Notes: generated by a model not told the origin, from the sequence alone. Positions 44,487 through 53,698 are shown, counted from the stretch's first letter. The stretch: DNA of 64,000 nt from NAT127 sp034717695 (GCA_034717695.1 JAYELS010000080.1:10433-74432), one strand, 5' to 3'. Translations and numbers: made by a program.

Positions 44487-45302
44487 ATGATGAGTTCGTC
44501 CACCCCCGCCCGGGATGTCGAGGTCATTGGCGATCTGCGCATCGAGCCCCGGGGCGCCATCAGCATCCTGGAGATGCACCGCCCGGAAAAACTCAACGCC
44601 ATGGCCCGCACCTTCTGGGGCGATCTGCGCCAGGCACTGCAGCGCCTGCAAACGGATGGCCGCACCCGCGCGGTGATCATCACCGGCGCCGGCGACAGGG
44701 CATTTTCCGCCGGCGGCGACATCGCCAGCTTCGCCGACCTGAAGACCCAGGCCCAGAAGCGCGCCTTCCAGGCGGAGGTGATGGAGACCTTCATCGCCGT
44801 GGAAAACGCCAACCTGCCCATCATCGCCGCCGTCAACGGCTATGCCCTGGGGGGCGGCTGCGAGCTGACCCTCGCCTGCGATCTGGTGATCGCCTCGGAT
44901 CGCGCGCTGTTCGGCATGCCCGAGGCGGCCCTCGGCCTCGTCCCCGGTTTTGGGGTGCTGCGCGCCCCGGCGGTGATCGGCCGCCAGATGACCAAGCTGC
45001 TGGTGATGGCGGCGGAGCGCATCGATGCCCACCAGGCCCTCCAGTGCGGGCTGGTGCAGAAAGTGGTGCTCCACGAGCGCCTGATGGCGGAGGCCATGGC
45101 CATCGCGGAAAAGATCGCCGCCAATTCCCCCCTCGCCCACGCGGTGGGCAAGAAGATCATCAATCGCGGCATCGAGCGGGCGGAATTCGATTATTCGGTG
45201 GAAGCCCTCACCGTGCTGCAATCCTCGGCGGATACGGCGGAGGGTATTCGCGCCTTCCTCGAAAAGCGCAAGCCCTGTTTCCCCGGGCTCGACGACCACT
45301 GA
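44487..45302 (+). CDS. enoyl-CoA hydratase/isomerase family protein
   Basis: 271-residue crotonase-fold enzyme. Oxyanion-forming 'FSAGGDIASF' and 'GYALGGGCELTLACD', with both hydratase glutamates retained (Glu126 in GGGCE and Glu146 in 'FGMPEAALGLVPG'), so hydration of a 2-enoyl-CoA is plausible. The two ATGs 44487 and 44490 are equivalent; 'GCGAGGAGA' is five bases before the first. It is the first gene of the eight-gene rightward operon and is directly followed by carboxylase genes. In leucine and acyclic-terpene degradation a hydratase of this family acts on the carboxylated enoyl-CoA. Confidence 0.93.
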   Translation: MMSSSTPARDVEVIGDLRIEPRGAISILEMHRPEKLNAMARTFWGDLRQALQRLQTDGRTRAVIITGAGDRAFSAGGDIASFADLKTQAQKRAFQAEVMETFIAVENANLPIIAAVNGYALGGGCELTLACDLVIASDRALFGMPEAALGLVPGFGVLRAPAVIGRQMTKLLVMAAERIDAHQALQCGLVQKVVLHERLMAEAMAIAEKIAANSPLAHAVGKKIINRGIERAEFDYSVEALTVLQSSADTAEGIRAFLEKRKPCFPGLDDH

Positions 45303-45337
45303 CCGCCCCTGTGGCATTCCCTGACGAGACAGACAGC

Positions 45338-46909
45338 ATGGCCGACAACCCACAGCATTCCACAGCCCCCGGCACCATGGCCCAACTGGTGGCTGACCTG
45401 CGCCAGCGCCAGGAAAAAGCCCGGGAAATGGGCGGCCCCGAGGGCCTCGCCCGCCACCGCGCCTCCGGCCGCCTGCCGGTGCGCGAGCGCATCGCCCTGA
45501 TGATCGACGAGGGCAGCTGGTTCGAGATCGGTGCCCTTGGCCAGCCGGAATATCGCCGCGAAAAATACATCCCCGGCGATGCCGTGGTCACCGGTTTTGC
45601 CCGGGTGGATGGTCGCCGGGTGGGGGTGATTGGTATCGATTCCAGTGTCGTTGCCGGCACCACCGCGCCCACCAGCATGCGCAAGCAGGGCCGGTTGATC
45701 GAGCACGCCCAGCGCCACGGCTTTCCTTTGGTGCTGCTGTGCGATGCCGACGGGGGCCGCATCCCCGATGTGATGGGCTGGCGTTTCAGCCACCTGCCCC
45801 TGGATTTCAAGAGTTTTCTCAAGCCCACCGACGGCAGCCCCCTGGTGCCGAGGGCCGCCGCCGTGCTTGGGCCCTCCTACGGGGATTCGGCGCTGCACGC
45901 ATCCACCACCCACTTCGTGGTGATGATCAGGAATTCGTCCCTGGCACTGGTCGGCCCCTCGGTGATCGAATCGGCCCTCGGTGAGGAGATCAGCGACGAG
46001 GATCTGGGCGGCCCCGACAAGGCCATGGCCGCGGGCAACGCCCATATGTGCGTCGACACGGAGGCGGATGCGATGGAAGCCATCGCCGCGTTTCTGTCCT
46101 TTCTGCCCCCCAACAGCGCCCTTCCCGCCCCGGTGGCGCCGGCGCGGCCGCCGGCGGTGTCCCCCGAGGCGTTGGGGGATCTGGTACCCCTCGGCGCCAA
46201 GACCGGCTACGACATGTACCGGATCATCGAGGCCATCGTCGACGGTGCCAGTATTTTCCCCTGGGCCGATGACTGGGGCCCGGCGCTGATCACCTGTTTC
46301 GCCCGCATCGACGGCCATCCGGTGGGCATCGTCGCCAACCAGCCCATGGTGATGGCGGGGGCCCTCGATGCCGCCGCCCTCACCAAGGAGCGGGATTTCG
46401 TCGATCTGTGCGACAGCTTCAATGTGCCTTTGGTGTTCCTCCACGATGTGCCGGGGCTGATGGTGGGTACCGAGGCGGAGAAAACCGGCATTCTCAAGGC
46501 CTATGAAAAACTTGCCCTGCGTATCTCCGAGGCGGCGGTGCCCAAGGTGGGTGTGATCATCCGCAAGGCCTACGGCGGCGGTCACTTCGCCATGGGCGGG
46601 CGCCCGACCCATCCCGATTTCATTTTCGCCTGGCCCTCGGCGGAACTGGGCTTCATGGCGCCGGAAACGGGGGTGCGCACCGTATATCGCCGGCGCCTGG
46701 AGAAGCTCGCCGCCGAGGAGGGGGACGCCGCGGCGGACGCCCTGGCGGCGGAGCTGTACCGGGAGTGGACCACGGAGTCCGAGCCCTGGGAGGCGGCTGC
46801 CCATCTGTCCCTCGACGATGTGATCGAGCCTTCGGAAACCCGCCGTGTGATCGCCGAGAGCCTCTCGGTGGCCTGGGGTGAATATCCCGAGAAGGTGGCG
46901 CGGCGATGA
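45338..46909 (+). CDS. acyl-CoA carboxylase carboxyltransferase (beta) subunit
   Basis: 523-residue carboxyltransferase that moves CO2 from biotin to an acyl-CoA. N-terminal 'LARHRASGRLPVRERIALMI' matches 'RL..RERI..L.D', and 'PGDAVVTGFARVDGRRVGVI' is typical. The C-terminal half has 'DLCDSFNVPLVFLHDVPGLM' with 'GTEAEKTGI', and 'VIIRKAYGGGHFAMGG'. In the N-terminal half the usual A-G-G-A oxyanion segment is replaced by 'LGPSYGDSALHASTTHFV', so the acyl substrate is probably unusual. Start ATG 45338; overlaps the biotin carboxylase gene by four bases. Confidence 0.92.
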   Translation: MADNPQHSTAPGTMAQLVADLRQRQEKAREMGGPEGLARHRASGRLPVRERIALMIDEGSWFEIGALGQPEYRREKYIPGDAVVTGFARVDGRRVGVIGIDSSVVAGTTAPTSMRKQGRLIEHAQRHGFPLVLLCDADGGRIPDVMGWRFSHLPLDFKSFLKPTDGSPLVPRAAAVLGPSYGDSALHASTTHFVVMIRNSSLALVGPSVIESALGEEISDEDLGGPDKAMAAGNAHMCVDTEADAMEAIAAFLSFLPPNSALPAPVAPARPPAVSPEALGDLVPLGAKTGYDMYRIIEAIVDGASIFPWADDWGPALITCFARIDGHPVGIVANQPMVMAGALDAAALTKERDFVDLCDSFNVPLVFLHDVPGLMVGTEAEKTGILKAYEKLALRISEAAVPKVGVIIRKAYGGGHFAMGGRPTHPDFIFAWPSAELGFMAPETGVRTVYRRRLEKLAAEEGDAAADALAAELYREWTTESEPWEAAAHLSLDDVIEPSETRRVIAESLSVAWGEYPEKVARR

Positions 46910-48669
46910 GTACCGGAATGCTGGGAGCTGTTCTCGTTGCCAATCGCGGCGAAATTGCGGTACGGCTGCTGCGGGCCTGCAAGGTGCGGGGTATCCGCGC
47001 CGTGGCGGTATACAGTGAAGCGGACGCCGGCGCACTCCATGTGCGCCTGGCCGATGAAGCCTACCTGCTCGGCCCCGCGCCAGCCCGGGAGTCGTACCTC
47101 GATATCGAGCGGATTCTCGACGTGGCCCGGGAGGCCCGGGTGGATGCCATTCATCCCGGTTACGGGTTGCTGAGTGAAAACGCCGATTTTGCCGCCCGGG
47201 TGGTCGCCGCCGGGTTCACTTTCATCGGGCCCGAGGCGGATGTCATCGCCACCATGGGTGACAAGGTCGCTGCCCGTGCCGCTGCCAAGGCCTCGGGCGT
47301 GCCCCTGCTGCCCGGCTCCGAAGGCGTAATTGACGATCCCGTGGACGCCCGGCGCATCGCCGCCGACATCGGCTTTCCCCTGGTGGTGAAGGCCTGCTTC
47401 GGTGGCGGCGGCCGCGGCATGCGGGTGGTGCGGGAAATGGGCGAACTGGAGGCCGCGCTGGAACAGGCGGGGCGGGAATCCGGGGCTGCCTTTGGCCGCG
47501 CCGAGGTTTACCTGGAGCGCTATGTCTCCCATGCCCGCCATGTGGAGGTACAGATTCTCGCCGACCAGCACGGCACCGTACTGCATCTCGGCGACCGCGA
47601 TTGCTCGGTGCAGCGCCGTCACCAGAAACTGATTGAAGAGGCGCCCGCGCCGTCACTGCCGGACGATCTGCGGGCCGCCATGCTGGATGCGGCGGTGACC
47701 CTGGCCCGCAGCGTCGGTTATCGCTCGGCGGGCACGGTGGAATTCCTCGTCGACCCGGCGGGCAAGCGTTTTTACTTCCTCGAAATGAACACCCGTCTGC
47801 AGGTGGAGCACGGCGTCACCGAGTTGGTCACCGGTATCGATCTGGTCGACTGGCAACTGCGCATCGCCGCCGGCGAACCGCTGGATTTTGGCCAGGATGA
47901 GGTGCGAGCCCAGGGCCACGCCATCCAGGCGCGGATCGGCGCCGAGGACCCCTGGGAAGGATTCCGCCCGGACCCGGGCGCCATTTCCCGGTTGAGTCTT
48001 CCCCTGGGGCCCTGGCTTCGGCTCGACTTCGGTGTCGAATCGGGCGACGTCATCCCCGGCCATTACGACGCCATGTTCGGCAAGGTGCAGGCCTTTGGCC
48101 CGGATCGGGAAACTGCCCGCCGCCATCTGGTGAACGCCCTTGGCGATCTGAAGGTGGAGGGCATCGCCACCACCGCTCCGTACCTGCGCCATGTACTGGA
48201 GGAGCGGGAATTCATCGACGTAGCCCACGACACGGGCTCGGTGGAGCGGGGCTGGCACCCCGACCCCGCCCGCTGTCCGCCCGCATCCATACCCCAGATT
48301 GAGGAGCCAGAAACCGCCGTGAAACCCCTGTCCGAGCGCCGCGTCACCGTTGCCACCTCCCGGGGGCCCCTCGATATCGCCATCTTTGGCCGCGGCCAGG
48401 GCAATCGCCGGGGCGGGGTGGGCGGCGCTGGAGATGGCAGCGCCCCCCGCAAGGGAGAACCGGTGGCCCCCATGGACGCCAGCGTGGTGAACGTGGCGGT
48501 GACGGTGGGCCAGCAGGTGGCCGCCGGGGAGGTGCTGGTGACCCTCGAAGCCATGAAGATGGAGTTGCAGGTCAAGGCCCCCCGGGATGGCACCGTGGAG
48601 CAGATCCTGGTCAATCCCGGGGATCAGGCGCGGCGCGGTACCCTGCTGGTGAAGCTGTCCGCAACCTGA
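46906..48669 (+). CDS. biotin carboxylase with C-terminal BCCP domain (alpha subunit)
   Basis: 587-residue alpha subunit. Biotin carboxylase 'VLVANRGEIAVRLLRACKVR' at the start, ATP-grasp glycine loop 'KACFGGGGRGMRVV', 'DRDCSVQRRHQKLIEEAPAP' and 'FYFLEMNTRLQVEHGVTELV'. The C-terminal biotinyl domain carries 'EAMKMEL' with the biotin lysine at residue 551. The linker between BC and BCCP is short (about 587 residues in total against 650-660 for MCC or geranyl-CoA carboxylase alpha), so a BT-type interaction domain is largely missing. Coupled to the beta gene. Confidence 0.95.
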   Translation: MSTGMLGAVLVANRGEIAVRLLRACKVRGIRAVAVYSEADAGALHVRLADEAYLLGPAPARESYLDIERILDVAREARVDAIHPGYGLLSENADFAARVVAAGFTFIGPEADVIATMGDKVAARAAAKASGVPLLPGSEGVIDDPVDARRIAADIGFPLVVKACFGGGGRGMRVVREMGELEAALEQAGRESGAAFGRAEVYLERYVSHARHVEVQILADQHGTVLHLGDRDCSVQRRHQKLIEEAPAPSLPDDLRAAMLDAAVTLARSVGYRSAGTVEFLVDPAGKRFYFLEMNTRLQVEHGVTELVTGIDLVDWQLRIAAGEPLDFGQDEVRAQGHAIQARIGAEDPWEGFRPDPGAISRLSLPLGPWLRLDFGVESGDVIPGHYDAMFGKVQAFGPDRETARRHLVNALGDLKVEGIATTAPYLRHVLEEREFIDVAHDTGSVERGWHPDPARCPPASIPQIEEPETAVKPLSERRVTVATSRGPLDIAIFGRGQGNRRGGVGGAGDGSAPRKGEPVAPMDASVVNVAVTVGQQVAAGEVLVTLEAMKMELQVKAPRDGTVEQILVNPGDQARRGTLLVKLSAT

Positions 48670-48715
48670 GGGATACGGCAGGCGCGCGTTTTTACAAACC
48701 GATAAGAGAACGACA

Positions 48716-49420
48716 ATGACAACAGACAACGGATGGGCGCTGGTCACCGGCAGCGCCGGAGAACTCGGCGCCACCATCGGCCGCACCCTGAAGGCCCGGG
48801 GGTTTCGGGTGGCCGGCCTCGACCTCTCCGCCTCGCCCGCGGATGCGGTGGACCGGGATTTTCACGGTGATCTGGCTGATCTCGACGCGCTGCCGGGGTT
48901 GCTCGACGGTATTCACGGGGCCATCGGCGCTCCGGCACTCCTGGTCAACAACGCCGCGTATTATCAGAACACGCCGTTTTTTGAGCTGACCGCGGCACAA
49001 ATTCAGAAAACCCTCACCGTCAACGTCAGCGCCCTGATGCTGCTGTGCCAGCAGGTGGCGCGCTGGATGATCGATGCCGGCAAAGGTGGAGTGATCGTCA
49101 ACATGGCCTCGGTGGCGGGGCGCAACGGCAGTTCCCAGGCCGACTACGGGGCTTCCAAGGCCGGGGTGATCAACCTCACCGCTACCCTGGGCCGAGTTCT
49201 CGCGCCCCACGGCATCCGCATCAACGCCGTGGCCCCGGCGTTGATCGCCACCGGTATGGGCACCCGTCTCGGCCCCGGGGTGCGGGAACGCTTTCTGGAA
49301 ATGACGCCGTTGAAACGCGCGGCACAGCCCCAGGAAATCGCCGAGGTGGTGGCGTTTCTCGCCAGTAACGCCGCCAGCTATGTCAACGGCACCACCATCG
49401 ATGTGCACGGAGGTTTGTGA
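48716..49420 (+). CDS. short-chain dehydrogenase (second)
   Basis: 234-residue SDR. Cofactor loop 'VTGSAGELGATIGRTL' (G-x3-G-x-G variant with Glu where many have Ile), acidic 'GLDLSASPAD' suggesting NAD, 'NNAAYYQNT', catalytic Ser in 'NMASVAGRNGS' and 'YGASKAGVINL' (Y-x3-K), and C-terminal 'NAASYVNGTTIDVHGGL'. Probably a 3-hydroxyacyl-CoA or alcohol dehydrogenase step of the operon. It starts 46 bases after the carboxylase and ends 3 bases before the synthetase gene. Confidence 0.9.
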   Translation: MTTDNGWALVTGSAGELGATIGRTLKARGFRVAGLDLSASPADAVDRDFHGDLADLDALPGLLDGIHGAIGAPALLVNNAAYYQNTPFFELTAAQIQKTLTVNVSALMLLCQQVARWMIDAGKGGVIVNMASVAGRNGSSQADYGASKAGVINLTATLGRVLAPHGIRINAVAPALIATGMGTRLGPGVRERFLEMTPLKRAAQPQEIAEVVAFLASNAASYVNGTTIDVHGGL

Positions 49421-49423
49421 TCC

Positions 49424-51076
49424 ATGGGTGACAGTCACCTGTTCGAGAATTTCAATGGCGATATGTTGCCACCCCACGGCGCCCTGCTGCGCCGCCAGGC
49501 GGCGCGCCACGGTGAGCGCCTGTTCGCCATCATTGATGACGACCGCATCAGCTACGGCGAGCTGTACCGCCAGGCGGAGGCGGTGGCCCGGGGCATGATT
49601 TCCCGGGGCATTCGCCGCGGTGATCGGGTGGGCATCTTCATGCCCAACTGCGCGGAATTCATGCTGGCCTACTTTGCCTGCCACCTGCTCGGTGCCATCG
49701 TGGTCACCATCAATGCCCGCTACAAAAGCCACGAGCTGGCCCACGCCCTCGGCTTTTCCGATATTCGCCTGTTGTTCACCACGGCTCGCATCGACGACCA
49801 CGTCAATTTTGGCGACCTGTTGTTCCAGACCGCCCCGGACCTGGCCGCCTGCACCGCCGACGCACCCCTGGCCCTCGCCAACGCACCGCTGCTGCAAACC
49901 ATCGTATTGTGCGGCGATTCGCCCCGGCCCCCCTTCGTACCCCTCGCGGCGCTGATCGACGAAGGGGCCTCGCTCCCCGCCGATGAGCTGGCTGATCTGC
50001 ACGAAACCGGCAGTGTCGACGATATTGCGGTGATGCTGTTCACCTCCGGCACCTCGGCGGCCCCCAAGGCCTGCCAGCTGACCCACCGCGCCATCTACCA
50101 AACCTGGGCCTTCACCTACCCGGAATCCGCCGAGCTCAAGGCGGGGGAGAAGATCTGGGTGCCCATGCCCTGTTTCCATGTGGGCGGCATCGGCCTCACC
50201 GCCGGCGCCCTGGCCCACGGGGCATGCTTTTTAAGCTCCATCCACCACCAGAGTTCGGCGGCACTGCGACTGATCCGCAATGAACGCCCCGAGCATTTGT
50301 ACCCGGGATTCTTCACCCTGTTGTTGCCGGTGTTGCGCGAACCGGACTACAGCCCGGCGGACTTCGCCCAGGTGCGCACCGTGGTGGCCATCGCCCCCTA
50401 CGAAACCCACCTGATGATGAAGGAGATGATGCCCCCCGAGATCCTCGTCTTTCAGCTGTTCGGCATGACCGAGGCGGCGGGCTACGTATCCTTTACCCGG
50501 CGTTCCATGGCGGAGGATCTGCGTCTCAAGACCAACGGTCTGCCCGTTGCTGGCTGCGAGGTGCGCATCGCCCGGGAAGAGGACGACCAGGTGCTGCCGG
50601 TGGGGGAGGAGGGCGAGATCCAGTTCCGCGGCCCCAACGCCTTTCACTCCTACTACAAGGACGAGGCCGCCACCCGCGCCACCATTCTACCGGGGGGCTG
50701 GGTCAAGACCGGCGACTGCGGGCGCCTGGATGAAACCGGCGCGGTGTACTTTCTTGGCCGCATCAAGGATATGCTCAAGGTCGGTGGCGAGAACGTCGCC
50801 GCCGCCGAGATCGAGGCCTACCTGGGCCGCCACCCGGCGGTCAAGCTCGCCCAGGTGGTGGCCCGCCCCGACGATTACTACGGCGAGGTGGCAGTGGCCT
50901 TCGTCGAACTGATGCCGGGGCAGTCCGCCAGCGGTCGGGAACTGATGGATTTCTGCAAGGGCAAGCTGGCCAGTTTCAAGGTGCCCCGTGATGTGATATT
51001 CGTCACCGAGTGGCCCATGTCCGCCACCAAGATCCAGAAGTTCAAGCTGCGCCAGCAGCTCGCGGGGCAGGGCTGA
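49424..51076 (+). CDS. acyl-CoA synthetase (AMP-forming)
   Basis: 550-residue adenylate-forming ligase that activates a carboxylic acid to its CoA ester. P-loop 'MLFTSGTSAAPKACQLTHRA', 'LFGMTEAAGYVSFTRRS' (A5 motif), 'GGWVKTGDCGRLDETGAVYF' (A7), 'GRIKDMLKVGGENVAAAEIE' (A8) and 'SATKIQKFKLRQQL' with the A10 lysine. All catalytic motifs are intact. The acid substrate is unknown. Four-codon-scale spacing on both sides places it firmly in the operon. Confidence 0.94.
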   Translation: MGDSHLFENFNGDMLPPHGALLRRQAARHGERLFAIIDDDRISYGELYRQAEAVARGMISRGIRRGDRVGIFMPNCAEFMLAYFACHLLGAIVVTINARYKSHELAHALGFSDIRLLFTTARIDDHVNFGDLLFQTAPDLAACTADAPLALANAPLLQTIVLCGDSPRPPFVPLAALIDEGASLPADELADLHETGSVDDIAVMLFTSGTSAAPKACQLTHRAIYQTWAFTYPESAELKAGEKIWVPMPCFHVGGIGLTAGALAHGACFLSSIHHQSSAALRLIRNERPEHLYPGFFTLLLPVLREPDYSPADFAQVRTVVAIAPYETHLMMKEMMPPEILVFQLFGMTEAAGYVSFTRRSMAEDLRLKTNGLPVAGCEVRIAREEDDQVLPVGEEGEIQFRGPNAFHSYYKDEAATRATILPGGWVKTGDCGRLDETGAVYFLGRIKDMLKVGGENVAAAEIEAYLGRHPAVKLAQVVARPDDYYGEVAVAFVELMPGQSASGRELMDFCKGKLASFKVPRDVIFVTEWPMSATKIQKFKLRQQLAGQG

Positions 51077-52476
51077 TGGCCGGGCCGGCGGGGGAGAGCG
51101 GCGTGGCCGAGCCGCGCCAGGGAGGCCTGCTCCTGGACGGCTTTCACGCCTGGCAGGGGCTGTTGCTTCTCACCCTCGCCTATGTGCTCGCCTTCGTCGA
51201 CCGCCAGATTCTCAATCTGTTGGTGGACCCGGTAAAGCGCGACCTGCTGCTCAGCGATACCCAGGTGAGCCTGCTGCAGGGCATTGCCTTCACCGCCACC
51301 TATGTGCTGTTCGGGCCCCTGTTCGGGCGCTGGGTGGATGCGGGCAACCGCCGCAATATCGTGGTGCTGGGGGTGGTGATCTGGAGCGGCTTCACGGTGC
51401 TGTGCGGCTTTGCCGACAGTTTTTGGGAGTTGTTTTTCGCCCGCGCAGGCATCGGCGCCGCCGAGGCCTGCCTCGCTCCGGCCGCCTGGTCGATGATCGC
51501 CGACTATTTCAGCGCCAAGCGGCTGCCCCGGGCCATGAGTCTCTTTTTGATGGCGCCCTATATCGGCGGCGGCCTCGCCCTGATCGCCGGTGGGGTGGTG
51601 ATCGCCGCCCTGGCGGAGATCGGTTCGATGCCGGCCTGGCTTGCGGGCTTTACCACCTGGCAACTGATTTTCGTGCTGATCGGCGTGCCCGGCATCGTCA
51701 TGGGTGTTGCCATCCTGACTGTTCGCGAGCCGCCCCGCCGGGTGGCCGCCGCCGGCGCGGGTGCGGCTGATCGACATTATTCGGTGCGGGAGGCGGTGGC
51801 GTTCTTTATTACCCGGCGAGGGTTTTACCTGCGCTTTTACGGCGGTATCTCCCTGCTGGTGATTGTGCTCTACGCCCTGCCGGCGTGGCTGCCCGCCTAT
51901 TTCATGCGGCACTACGACGCCGACCCGGCCGCGGTGGGATTGCAATACGGCGTGCTGGTGCTGGTGATGGGCTCGGTGGGGGTGCTCACCGGCCCTTCGG
52001 TGGGGCGTTGGTTGGCGCGACGCGGGTTCGTCGACACCCAGATCCGGGTCGCCGCCATGGCGTGCCTCGCCATCGTGCCCTTTTGCGTATTGCTGCCGCT
52101 GATGCCCAGTTACCCCCTGGCATTGCTGGTGGCCGCGGGGGCGACGTTCTTCTACAGCCTGCCCCAAGCCATGTCCGCTTCCGCCCTGCAGATGGTGACC
52201 CCCAATCGCCTCCGGGGCGTGGCGGTGTCCCTCTATGTGTTCGCCCTGTCGGGGATCGGCCTGGGTGTTGCCCCCACCGCCGTGGCCCTGGTGACGGATT
52301 ATGTTTTCCGCGATCCCGCTCGGGTGGGGGAGTCCCTGGCGCTGGTCTGCACCCTCTGTGCCCTGGGGGGCGGCTGGCTGCTGTACGGCGCGCTGCCCCT
52401 CTACCGCGCCGCCCTCGCCGGGCTTGACGACAACTCCTCAACTTCGACCCCAGGAGCCGACCATGCATCCCACTGA
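51076..52476 (+). CDS. spinster-like MFS transporter
   Basis: 466-residue twelve-helix MFS protein. It matches the bacterial spinster-homologue pattern: 'YVLAFVDRQILNLLVDPVKR', 'LSDTQVSLLQGIAFTATYVL', 'PLFGRWVDAGNRRNIVVLGV' (motif A) and 'GAAEACLAPAAWSMIADYFS'. Such carriers often sit in catabolic islands with TonB receptors and P450s and may import the substrate or an intermediate across the inner membrane. ATG 51076 overlaps the synthetase stop by one base; the last 14 bases overlap the P450 gene. Confidence 0.9.
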   Translation: MAGPAGESGVAEPRQGGLLLDGFHAWQGLLLLTLAYVLAFVDRQILNLLVDPVKRDLLLSDTQVSLLQGIAFTATYVLFGPLFGRWVDAGNRRNIVVLGVVIWSGFTVLCGFADSFWELFFARAGIGAAEACLAPAAWSMIADYFSAKRLPRAMSLFLMAPYIGGGLALIAGGVVIAALAEIGSMPAWLAGFTTWQLIFVLIGVPGIVMGVAILTVREPPRRVAAAGAGAADRHYSVREAVAFFITRRGFYLRFYGGISLLVIVLYALPAWLPAYFMRHYDADPAAVGLQYGVLVLVMGSVGVLTGPSVGRWLARRGFVDTQIRVAAMACLAIVPFCVLLPLMPSYPLALLVAAGATFFYSLPQAMSASALQMVTPNRLRGVAVSLYVFALSGIGLGVAPTAVALVTDYVFRDPARVGESLALVCTLCALGGGWLLYGALPLYRAALAGLDDNSSTSTPGADHASH

Positions 52477-53698
52477 TCAAACGAAGGCCGCCAGTGTTCT
52501 GGACTGGGATGGCAAGGATCCATTCCCCTTCTACGAAACCCTGCGGGCCCAGGGCTCCCCCGTTTGGGACGCCAAGGCCAACGCCTGGCTGGTGCTCGAT
52601 TTTCAGCAATGCGTGGAGGCGGAGGCCAGCGAGGATGTCTTCGGCAACATCTACGCCAACGCCGATCCCATCCTCGCCCAGATCAAGGGTGGCACCGCCA
52701 ATATCACCTTCAGCCAGGGGGAGGAGCACGCCCGCCTGCGGCGTTTTCACCTGGCATTGTTGGCGGCCCGACCGGTGGAGTCCTACCGGCTCAATCATGT
52801 TCGCCCGGTGATGGACTTTGTGTTCAATCGTCTGGTGCCCCGGGGCAAGGGCGATCTTGTGAAGGACATGGCCGCCCAGATCGTGCCCCGGGTGATCTGC
52901 TCCCTGATGGGCATGCCCTGGGAGGATGACCGCGCCATTGCCCGCATCCTCGAACTCAACGACTGCATCCTGCGCTTTGTCGGCGCCAATTACCGGGGCG
53001 ACGAGCTGCGCCAGCAGGCCCTCGATGCCTCCGCCGAACTCAATGCCATGCTCCGGCCCCACGTGCGCGCCCGGCGGGAAAATCCCGGGGACGACTTCAT
53101 CAGCCGCGTCTGGCAGGAGGCTCCCAGCGAGTACGGTGACGATCTCACCGAGGACGACGCCATCGCCATCTGCCGGGAGCTGTATTTCGCCGCCAGCGAC
53201 ACCACCATCCACGGCACCGCCAATGCCCTCTACCTGCTGCTGAGCGATGGCGCCATTCGCACCCAGGTGGTGGCGGACCGGGACCGGGCGCTGAAAAGTC
53301 TGGTGGAGGAGGGCTTGAGGCTCTACAACGTGGTGCAGTTGCGCCACCGTATCGCCAAACAGGACACGGAAATGGGTGGCAAGCATATTCGCAAGGGCGA
53401 CATGGTGCTGATGGTCCACGCCGCCGCCAACCGGGACCCCGGCCACTACGGCTGCCCCGCCCAGGTGGACCTCGGCCGCAAGCTGGCGGCGGACCACCTC
53501 GCCTTTGGCCGCGGCCCGCGCTCCTGCGTCGGCGCCCAGCTGGCGCGGGTGGAGATGCGGGAGATCGTCAACGCCGTGCTCGACCGGCTGCCCAATGTGC
53601 GACTCGACCCGGAGGCGGCGCCACCCCACTTCGCCGGGTTCTATATTCGCTCCCACCAGCCCCTCAATGTGCGCTGGGATGAGTGCGCACCGTCGTAA
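52463..53698 (+). CDS. cytochrome P450 (second paralogue)
   Basis: 411-residue soluble P450. Heme Cys355 in 'FGRGPRSCVGAQLARVEM', I-helix 'FAASDTTIHGTANALYL', K-helix E-x-x-R in 'VEEGLRLYNVVQLRHR'. ATG 52463 follows 'CAGGAG' and lies inside the end of the MFS gene. It is a paralogue of the P450 at 37676: the order of shared blocks (GGTANITFSQGEEH, NPGDDFISRVWQEAP, AICRELYFAASDTT) is the same. No ferredoxin or reductase gene is present, so electrons must come from elsewhere in the genome. Confidence 0.95.
   Translation: MHPTDQTKAASVLDWDGKDPFPFYETLRAQGSPVWDAKANAWLVLDFQQCVEAEASEDVFGNIYANADPILAQIKGGTANITFSQGEEHARLRRFHLALLAARPVESYRLNHVRPVMDFVFNRLVPRGKGDLVKDMAAQIVPRVICSLMGMPWEDDRAIARILELNDCILRFVGANYRGDELRQQALDASAELNAMLRPHVRARRENPGDDFISRVWQEAPSEYGDDLTEDDAIAICRELYFAASDTTIHGTANALYLLLSDGAIRTQVVADRDRALKSLVEEGLRLYNVVQLRHRIAKQDTEMGGKHIRKGDMVLMVHAAANRDPGHYGCPAQVDLGRKLAADHLAFGRGPRSCVGAQLARVEMREIVNAVLDRLPNVRLDPEAAPPHFAGFYIRSHQPLNVRWDECAPS

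Noticed and set aside
41046..45302. 1418-codon plus-strand frame running through the receptor end, the regulator antisense and the hydratase
   Set aside because: Only its last 271 codons are real (enoyl-CoA hydratase, with its own ribosome site); the rest is antisense to the LuxR-type regulator and crosses a strong terminator.
44256..45353. N-terminal extension of the LuxR-type regulator to 45353
   Set aside because: The extension is antisense to the hydratase gene; MalT-like proteins start close to 'MRIQRVKLRPPAI', and length 906 fits the family.
44487..53698. Assignment of the operon as the acyclic terpene utilisation (atu) or leucine (liu) cluster
   Set aside because: No AtuA-like, acyl-CoA dehydrogenase or HMG-CoA lyase gene is present, the alpha subunit is short and the beta subunit lacks the typical oxyanion loop. 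The resemblance is only in logic.
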